Below are positions 57,001 through 64,000 of a DNA stretch of 64,000 nucleotides, in pieces (the stretch's first letter is position 1; each line of letters starts with the position of its first letter). The stretch is taken from positions 43,958,281-44,022,280 of the forward strand of contig OX381718.1 in NCBI GenBank assembly GCA_947462335.1, in the 5' to 3' direction. The stretch comes from Harmothoe impar (lineage: Eukaryota; Annelida; Polychaeta; Phyllodocida; Polynoidae). The position numbers were made by a program, and so were the translations under genes. Below the pieces are notes generated by a model. That model was not told the DNA's origin and did no database searches. It saw only the letters and a list, made by a program, of their open reading frames with translations.

Positions 57001-57362
57001 TAAAAGTGAAATGCAGAAACAGAAATAGCTGCTTCTAAAAATTAATGATGATTCTTGACAGCCATTGTCTTTAGCAGAGTTGATATTAAATAAATACCTG
57101 ATATTTGAATGAATATTGATAGATGTACATGTAGGCTACTTTGGGCCTATGCTGAAATATATTTGTTGGACCAACATCATTTTAAGACTCTAAATATGGT
57201 TGGTAAAACATTGGTACAACGCTGGTACAACATCAAATTTAGACGTTGGCCCAACGTATTTGTGCTGGCTGGGAAATAATGTTGATCCCTCTAGGGAATG
57301 GTGAAAAACGGTTTTTGCATGCTCCATGCTAAATTTCACCACTCCCCCTGTTGTTCATCCTC
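54007..57362. other. Intergenic between the lectin and the receptor (tail to tail)
   Basis: Contains the inverted copy (54340-54560) of the 33.3-kb repeat, a MITE end (about 54605-54645), a decayed hairpin MITE (55070-55212), a 17-bp tandem array TCTTTGACCGGGTGTAG x4 (56762-56826) and a CCAACGT-type small foldback (about 57165-57275). No supported gene. Confidence 0.45.
55070..55212. repeat. Hairpin MITE, decayed
   Basis: ATAATGCATGAATGTAGCCC, TGGTGAGTAGACTAGCCAGG, GTATTCATGCATAATGAGGA, and a TAAAGGGTATA end. Confidence 0.55.
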
Positions 57363-57564
57363 TTACTTCTTAGCATAACCAAACATTAGTTCCAAGCAGA
57401 GTATGATGCTACATACTAAAAGACTGATTATGGTGACTGTAAACAACACCCAAACATGATATATAGAGATAGGTGTGGAGGCATGTCTGGTGTCACATGT
57501 AGACTTTAAGAAATGCATCTTTTTCCATTTTATAAAGAGTCCACTTTCGGCCATTAACATTAAC
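57363..57564 (-). CDS. Receptor last exon, M4
   Basis: Acceptor GTTAATTTTCAG. Encodes LMLMAESGLFIKWKKM, typical of the S2 end before M4, then the M4 helix. A short cytoplasmic tail, no PDZ ligand seen. Confidence 0.87.
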
Positions 57565-60500
57565 CTGAAAATTAACCATGATGTTACTATTCATAACCTT
57601 ATTTCTCCAATCGATTACTTAAGAGACATAATGTGAAATACATTAAAATAACAGTTTTATTATATAAAACGCTTTACATTGTTTAACTCACTAGTGGGCT
57701 ACTATGAAATGTCAGTATCAAAAATGCCTGTATTAAAACTAAAGTCAGATCACTGATCACTTAATTATCAGATTATAAGTGTACTGTGATTTCCTATGTA
57801 AACTTTCCTATGATAACAGAAATCCGAAATAGTTCTCCAAACATTATGACAAGGATTTATTCAGTGATATAATGTATAAAACAAAATAGTTACTTTTCTG
57901 GCAAACAAAATTGAATAAACAAGAACTCACTTCTTTGAGAACAGCTCAGTGTAGGGGGATCCTTTTGGTAGACCTATTGCAAACCCGGAGGGAAGAATCT
58001 CCTCTGGGATTTTCAACATGACACAACTTTTCATTCTGTTCAAATTTTGTTGGACTCCTGTTGTGTCTCCAAAATGTGCACCAGGTTCAGTTCTAGATGT
58101 TAGGTTGGTAAGCCTCTCGTCATAGGCAGTTTCAGGTATTAGGGCGTTTTTGGATTGGACTTTTTGCCAAAGTTGGGCAAGCACACCTCCTTTTGCCTCC
58201 TTTTGATAACGAAAGAACAGCATTCAAGTTCTTAACATCATTTTTTGGGGTTGCCCGGAGCGTAGCGACCTGACGTTGCGCAGCAACGTCACGGCAGCCC
58301 TATTAATGTTTTCGGTTTGCTTGGGCGCCACATGGGGCACTGTGACGTCACAGGGCGGATTATGACAATGAAAATAATCTGGCCGAGTTACGAAAAACGT
58401 CTGTAGCTCATTTACTACTGCCCTGATTGAAATTTCAAGGACACCATCGTACTCGCCATCAAATTCTGCATTAGATCGGACCTTTCAATAAGTCTTTTTA
58501 GAAATTTGATGAGTTCAACCGGCATATCCGCATGGGGCACTCTGACGTGACAGGGCGGATTATGACAATGAAAATAATCTGGCCGAGTTACGAAAACGTC
58601 TTTAGCTCATTTACTACTGCTCTGATTGAAATTTCAATGACACCATCGTACTCGCCATCAAATTCTGCATTAGATCGGACCTTTCAATATGTCTTTTTAG
58701 AAATTCGATGAGTTCAACGCATTTTTTAATTTGTGCGGACGGTAACAACATTTCTAGGGTTACGTTTTGACGTAACCACGCACGGACGCCATACTGTGCC
58801 GGGTAGGCCTACACATTTGGATAATTCAGTCCCGGGGGCGCCGTTCAATCTCTAGTATCTTCGAAAATCTTCTAAGTGGGGAGTTTATTTTAACACAGCT
58901 GAAGGCTATGACACCCCCGGTCATGGTGTCGGAGCCATTAATGGTTTAGGGCAAAATAATAGTCATAACTGACCATTTAGCATTCGCAGGGCGCCAGTGT
59001 AGACACTTCAAAACGCAGAGCAGAGAGCACAGGCGACAACGTTGTACCCGGGACAATATGGCGTCCATGCGTGGTTACGTCAAAACGTAACCCTAGAAAC
59101 GTGGTTACCGGCCCAATGACAATCCGCTTAAACAGAGACCCACCTCAGCAGACCGATTGCTGCGGCCACTGTAGTGCTGAGGACTACAGCTCGCCGCCCG
59201 CATACTTTAGGCGTCTACGCCAGCTTTAGGGGCGGCACCGCCTGCGACCGTGGGAAAGTGGATGGCGGATTGGGCGAGGGCGGAGGGGGGGGGGGGGGGG
59301 GGGTCATAGTGCTGAGAACTATAGACATAGTCCAGGGGACTATACCCATAACTGATGCAACCAGAAAGGTCTAGATAGAGCTAGCCTCTATAAGCAGCCC
59401 TGTCTACTCGTCCGATCCTCTCCCAAACAGGGCTGCCTGGGATGCCCAACTCAAAAGTGGACTAAGTGCTCGATCACAAAGGGGACACTTAGTACTGTGA
59501 ATATTTTGTGATAGATTGATAGAATGATACTTAAGCAAGGTCGATCACACCAAAACAAATGTGATCGGATCATTCTAAAGGTGCAATTCGGCAAATTATG
59601 AGCTAAAACACCCCCCTGTCTAAAGTGGCGGCCATTTTGACGTCTATCTGACGTATGCTGTTGGCATGGTTATGCTAGCTTAGCAACCCTCTTCAACTCC
59701 ACTATTTTCAAGGGGGTAACGTCAATCTCTGAACGGCAGCCAGTGAGAGCGCAGCCTGTGAGAGATTGATACTTAATCTAAGATAGAGCAGGCCTAGGCC
59801 TACATGGTGCTGGGGACTATAGAGGCATAATCCTGAGGACTACAGACTGAAGGTTTTTAGTCCCCAGGACTATGCCTATAGTCCCCAGCACTACCATAGA
59901 AACAAAGGGGGCCTATAGTAGGACTATACTAGGTTATAGTCCTGAGCACTACAATTGTAGTGCTGGGGTCTACAACTGTAGTAGGGGAGAGAGGGTCACA
60001 GTGCGTCAGAAAAGTTTATTTTCCCCATAGGGCCTGAACTCTGAATCTAACAATTGTTTTGATGTCAACATTCAAAAGTGTATCAAAATGTGGCTTTGAC
60101 CACGGTCGGGGTTGCCACCCCTCCCGTGGTCAAAGCCACATTTTTCTTGCATCCGCCACATGTAAATATAATGTCCTGACATGAATTGTATTTTATATCA
60201 TAAAAATTAATTGATCTGCAAACACATACTATTTTATCTCTGCTATTTTGCCTCTGAATAAGTCTGGATATTATAGACCCACAAATGTGCAGGCCTATCA
60301 GTTTTTTGAACAGTGGGGGCACACATTTTGACAAATTTTGATGCTCTCCTGAAGAGGGCTTCAGTCAATAGACTGGCGCTACACTGAGGGGCCTACAAAT
60401 AGGTCTACATCACCCCTCTACGTGGGTGACGTTTTTTTGTTTTTTTATTGACAATACCAGAGACAGTCTATATATAGGCCTAATGCTTTAACATTTAACA

Positions 60501-63500
60501 GAAACAGTAATACCCCCCTCCACAGTAGGCTAACTTTAGCCATCAGAACGTAGGCCTAAACCCCCACTCACTCACAGATGTATCAAAACTATAGGGACAA
60601 ATTTATGTTTAAAATAAAATATATATATAGGTATAAAATACAATTCATGTCAGGACATTATATTTACATGTGGCGGATGCAAGAAAAATGGGGCTTTGAC
60701 CACGAGAGGGGTGGCAACCCCGACCGTGGTCAAAGCCACATTTTTCTTGTTAAGAATGCCATCATTTTATCAGACATTCAATGTCCGTTTACAGATCTTA
60801 CATGTTCAAAGGGAATTCATATATCAAATTATCGGTTTTGTTTATTTTAAAGTAGTCAAAGCTAACAAAATGTGACATTTATAATCAATATCAACAGTTT
60901 AATTATAAGTTCTTGCTGGATTTTAGATTTGCCTTGATATAATCTCACACATCAGTAGCAAATATTATTTATTGCCATTCTGAAATTTATTTATGTATAA
61001 CTAGTTCATGACAGGGATATAGAAGCTAAGCTACACATAGGGAGTGAAAGTGATTATAAACAGCTAGTATGTTATTTTTATAGTTACAGTAAAGCCTGCT
61101 TTATATTGATTGTATATTGATATTGTCCATGTATAATAAATACGCAATGAAATCAAAAATGGACGATGAAGGATACAGAGCATGCCCTACCTGTAGCATA
61201 GTCTTCTGAATGCTTGACTGTGCGACAGTCAGTGAGTAAGTGTTGTCATCCGCCAGTTCTTGAAGCGTTCTGAATGGTAGTCTGACACCCTGTGTGCTCA
61301 AGGTGGCCACCAAGTTACCAGTATAGGATGTAGCCACAACAAGTGAAACCATCCAGAAGGTGATCCACAAGGCACGGGATGCACGGGTCTCCACTAACTT
61401 GTGTGCACCTGGAAATATGGGGAAAACTGTTGTGTAGAAAATGGTAACAGTTAAGTAAGAACAATGTATTTCAGTTTACACAATCCAAAACTTCCTGGAC
61501 AATTAAATCACTTCTAAAATAGCCTAAATATGTATTTCTTCTGTTCAGAATTTATAGGTAGATATAAATGGTCTGTCCTGTTTTACCAGGTAGTTTCCGG
61601 TAGTTAAACCAACTCCATCTTTGGCCAGATATAGATTGATATACCTGCAGAAAAGTAAACGAGTTAACGGTGTCTCCGACATGGCTCTGGTAAACATGGA
61701 ATGTCAAACAGCTATTGACTGCTAATATCAATAGTCAACTTATGTTGACACTGATAGTACAGAGTCACCTCAAGTTTATGCTTCAAACAGGCAGAGTCAT
61801 CAGCGATTTGACTCTCTATTTCACCAGAGCCACGTGGGAGACACAGGTGAGACCTTCAATATTCTCTGTGCACTATTATGAACGTTGAAGTGTTTCCACT
61901 TGTATTAATCACTCTTACCTTTTAGCAACATAGTGCCTACCATTGTAAGAACTATGTGGTTGCCTACCAGAACTGCTGTAGGCTTACATGACATCCCAGT
62001 TTGCCACTTATGTAGAACCTCAAAGAGGCAAACAGTTGTGGCAGTGAATCCCATGCAACTGAGGACAACTATCCAGACCTGTTAAAGAGAAGAGAAATAG
62101 ACGTCTCAGAAAATGTAATGCTAAACTGTCAGTGTCAGGATATAGCGCCTTGTATAAATAAGCCACCTGCATAAACGCCAAGGATATAGCGGTCTGAAAG
62201 AGTTCCTTAAGTGCTAAAAGAGTGCCGGTGGGTTGTTGCAACAGTACAGTATGTATAGTATTAGTAGTTTAAATTTGGCAAATGACCATCTATAATTATA
62301 ATTGGATTCATTGGACTACAGAAATCAATGGAAATAATCTTTGAGGATGCTTGCCTGCCAGCGAAATGATTTGAAGAAGTACAATTCCCTTTGGTCCACA
62401 CTATTCACCACAACGGCTGAGGTTTCAGTCCAAAAGGGGAAGGTGAAGTCCACAGCCTCAGACCTATCTTTGTCAACTGTCATTCCTGTCATAATCATGT
62501 CAGCCTCCTTAGAGAAAAGATTTGTTCATATTAGTTCTATGTGTACTGTTGTCTCCTGAACTAATGTCTAGTGAACATAAAGAATTGTTCGGTAACATTT
62601 TTGAGGGGGTAAAATATGCACCCATGGTTTACTTCTATTAAACAACAGTCAGGCTGAGCCTACTTTAGAAGTGACATACGGTACCTCTCTTTTGAGAGTC
62701 AGCGTCACCCTTGAATGATAGTCAGACAAGACAATTCTTTTTGGCAGATTACCCTGACTTTCTTTCCACATTCAAGCAATGCCAGACTCTGGGATGAGGG
62801 TTAGTTAACCTTGGCCTTTTTTGTTTGCTCTACCAGGTGGGAACACGTGCAGTATTGAGCCCGAATTTGTGCTGTTACCTTTTTCACGACCATGCCCATC
62901 ATACCATCCCACTCCTGTGTGCTCGCATCTCTGCTTCCAAATACGCCGCCTGGGGATGGTACTAATGTATATCTGAGATTAAATGTATAAAACAAAAGTG
63001 TCAGCCAAACATTACAACGCCTTTTCGGTAGAAATTGATTGTTTCTTGCCATGTGTTTTTAAATCACAGTGGTTTGAATATGTTAAGGCTATGAGAAAGT
63101 CATTTCCATTGATTTAGATTTTATCATTCATCTTTTCCGTAAATTATGTGCAAATAATTAATTTGATATTGAAGGACGATTTGATAATTATTCTGCTTCG
63201 CCCATCAACTTTCTGAATGTTGTGAGAGGCTGAATAAAATCTCTCAAAACCTAAAATGAATTGTTTGAAATATTTTTGAATATTCTCGGTATGAAACAGT
63301 GGTTACCGTGTATGTTATATTTAAGTAGATAGTAATTCGCTTGTTAGCTAATTGAATACAAATAACATTATGCTTACGTGAAGTTCATATTGTATGCTAA
63401 GTTTTGCAGAATCTCTGCGCAATATCCTCTAATGCTAACTGTGTTATTGTTCTTTACCAAAGAGACAAATGGAAAATACTGGGGAAAAGAAGCAAATCAC

Positions 63501-63842
63501 ATTATTATTCAAACTGTTCAAAGATGGAAATTACTTCTAAATCTGTGCTGGACAAAATAGAAGACACATTTTTATATTATCCTTATTAAATATTTTATAA
63601 ATACTCTGCAATGTACTGATACTCTCTTTTGGCTGACAAAACAACCAGGGGAATACTCATGTATAGACCTCAGCTGTTGCTATCCTTAGATGAATTCCAT
63701 TCAGGGCATGAGATGATCTTATGAAGAAGGTTGATTTGGTTTGAATGCTGCAGAGTTCAGATATTTCACCCAGTAGGTCAGATTTTCCTCTTTGTATAAC
63801 TGTGACCCTGCTCTGCACACAGCAGTCCTGACATTTTGATGC
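57363..63842 (-). CDS. Ionotropic glutamate receptor-like, 3' part of gene
   Basis: Eight exons on the minus strand join in phase to 456 residues: 63842-63669, 63478-63378, 62972-62879, 62507-62355, 62078-61919, 61408-61191, 58199-57931, 57564-57363. Order: end of the amino-terminal domain, S1 (HLRIATAEYFPF, RGYCAEILQNLA, MTGMTVDKDRSEAVDFTFPF with the ligand-binding Arg), M1 (VWIVVLSCMGFTATTVCLF), pore loop, M3 (FWMVSLVVATSYTGNLVATL), S2 with an acidic FGDTTGVQQNL and GFAIGLPKGSPY, and M4 (VWVLFTVTIISLLVCSIIL) ending in GYAKK and a stop. A glutamate- or amino-acid-gated cation channel of the plasma membrane is expected. The pore has GTMLLKG where GluA2 has GAFMQQG, so Leu replaces the Q/R-site residue. 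SYTGNL replaces SYTANL. The 5' exons lie outside the window. Confidence 0.9.
57931..58199 (-). CDS. Receptor exon, S2 lobe
   Basis: 269 bp, phase 0 to 2, acceptor GTTATCAAAAG, donor AAAGAA|GTGAGT. Contains the candidate ligand-binding Asp in GDTTGVQ and the PKGSPY loop. Confidence 0.85.
58331..58719. repeat. Tandem dimer, 200-bp period
   Basis: Units start at CATGGGGCACT (58331 and 58531) and share most of about 189 bp, including GGCGGATTATGACAATGAAA and CATCGTACTCGCCATCAAAT. Lies in the receptor intron. Confidence 0.85.
58751..59105. repeat. Foldback element, TTCTAGGGTTACGTTTTGAC ends
   Basis: About 55-bp inverted ends (58751-58805 and 59046-59100), each itself containing the palindrome GGTTACGTTTTGACGTAACC. 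The CGCACGGACGCCATA block is in both. May form one unit with the preceding tandem dimer. Confidence 0.8.
59106..60084. repeat. Cluster of TAGTGCTGGGGACTATA motifs
   Basis: At least eight direct or inverted copies of GTGCTG(G/A)GGACTA-A (for example about 59171, 59308, 59808, 59880, 59940, 59957), plus a G homopolymer at about 59285-59301. In a receptor intron, no coding content. Confidence 0.55.
60085..60755. repeat. Foldback element, ATGTGGCTTTGACCACGG ends
   Basis: About 120-bp inverted ends (60085-60205 and 60633-60755). Each contains an inner inverted GTGGCTTTGACCACG pair, so the element is a palindrome with palindromic ends. In the receptor intron. Both frames of 83-90 codons here are repeat translations. 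Confidence 0.8.
61191..61408 (-). CDS. Receptor exon, M3 and start of S2
   Basis: 218 bp, phase 1 to 0, acceptor ATATTTCCAG, donor CTACAG|GTAGGG. Encodes AHKLVETRASRALWITFWMV, SLVVATSYTGNLVATLSTQG and the S2 start. Confidence 0.9.
61919..62078 (-). CDS. Receptor exon, M1 and pore loop
   Basis: 160 bp, acceptor CTCTTTAACAG, donor AAAAG|GTAAGA. Encodes the M1 helix, then LHKWQTGMSCKPTAVLVGNH and IVLTMVGTMLLKG. An internal CAT|GTAAGC in the same phase could act as an alternative donor that would skip the pore loop. Confidence 0.87.
62355..62507 (-). CDS. Receptor exon, S1 core
   Basis: 51 codons, acceptor TTTTCTCTAAG. The donor appears to be GC type: TGGCAG|GCAAGC; no usable GT precedes the in-frame stop. 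Encodes EADMIMTGMTVDKDRSEAVD, FTFPFWTETSAVV and SVDQRELYFFKSFRWQ. Confidence 0.85.
62879..62972 (-). CDS. Receptor exon, S1 segment
   Basis: 94 bp, acceptor TTTAATCTCAG, donor AAAAAG|GTAACA. Encodes YTLVPSPGGVFGSRDASTQE and WDGMMGMVVKK, the usual region before the first ligand-binding loop. Confidence 0.87.
63378..63478 (-). CDS. Receptor exon, S1 start
   Basis: 101 bp, acceptor CTTCTTTTCCCCAG, donor TTCAC|GTAAGC. Encodes YFPFVSLVKNNNTVSIRGYC and AEILQNLAYNMNFT, the GYC-x2-L-x3-A motif of ligand-binding domains. Confidence 0.87.
63669..63842 (-). CDS. Receptor exon, end of amino-terminal domain
   Basis: 58 codons, acceptor CTATTTATTTACAG, donor GCTGAG|GTCTAT. Cys-rich start ASKCQDCCVQS, and SSHALNGIHLRIATAE at the end, which leads into S1. 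Confidence 0.8.
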
Positions 63843-63874
63843 CTGTAAATAAATAGGGGAAAGATAGTGGGAAA

Positions 63875-63930
63875 CGTCCTGGAAATACCCGGAATCGAAC
63901 CAGGGATCTTCAGATTTTAAAGCCAGGGGT
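63875..63930 (-). other. tRNA-Phe-like 3' half (relic or SINE piece)
   Basis: On the minus strand TCTGAAGATC resembles the tRNA-Phe(GAA) anticodon loop. CCTGGTTCGATTCCGGG is a good T arm, followed by TATTTCCA. The variable region is shortened and the 5' half does not fit a D arm, so it is not a functional tRNA. Confidence 0.35.
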
Positions 63931-64000
63931 GGTACATGACGCCCTATGGCATTCTTACAAAAAGAACGATGGTCAACACTGGTAACACATAAAGTCAAAA

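Noticed and set aside
63875..63930. Functional tRNA gene
   Set aside because: No D arm, poor anticodon stem and a shortened variable region. Kept only as a tRNA-like relic.

Overview
The window looks like genomic DNA of an invertebrate animal, most likely a marine one (amphioxus, a mollusc or a related deuterostome; I cannot fix the species). The reasons are split genes with GT-AG introns, signal-peptide exons, a C-type lectin, an ionotropic glutamate receptor, no operon structure, and very dense DNA transposon and foldback debris.

Layout from left to right. 584-5811 (minus strand) is a tyrosine-recombinase (YR) retrotransposon of the Ngaro/PAT type with split direct repeats. Its gag, RT-RNase H and YR frames are intact except for one TGA inside the RT. 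6.2-21.4 kb is mostly repeat debris: a hairpin MITE family, a 30-bp minisatellite-like foldback family and several inverted-repeat elements, with one orphan signal-peptide exon (11823-11914, minus). 21.4-28.8 kb and 31.5-37.0 kb hold two tandem paralogous genes (plus strand) for a secreted six-cysteine protein family that I do not recognise. The first copy has a 918-bp TIR transposon inside coding exon 2, with a 7-bp target duplication. 39.3-54.0 kb is a six-exon C-type lectin gene (plus strand). Its last intron holds a second, different YR retrotransposon (47970-53800, plus), ending 84 bp before the last exon. 57.4-63.8 kb is the 3' two-thirds of an ionotropic glutamate receptor gene (minus strand, eight exons seen), which continues beyond the right edge.

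The exon phases of the lectin, the glutamate receptor and the second paralogue all join without a break, which is strong support for the gene models. The most notable signal is in the second YR retrotransposon. Its gag and pol frames overlap by 37 nt in the -1 relation, with an A_AAA_AAC slippery heptamer, a 5-nt spacer and a perfect 9-bp GC-rich stem. This is a textbook programmed -1 frameshift site. Its YR domain lies in a third frame with no upstream ATG, behind a strong splice-acceptor-like sequence. The two YR elements therefore seem to use different strategies to express the same set of domains.
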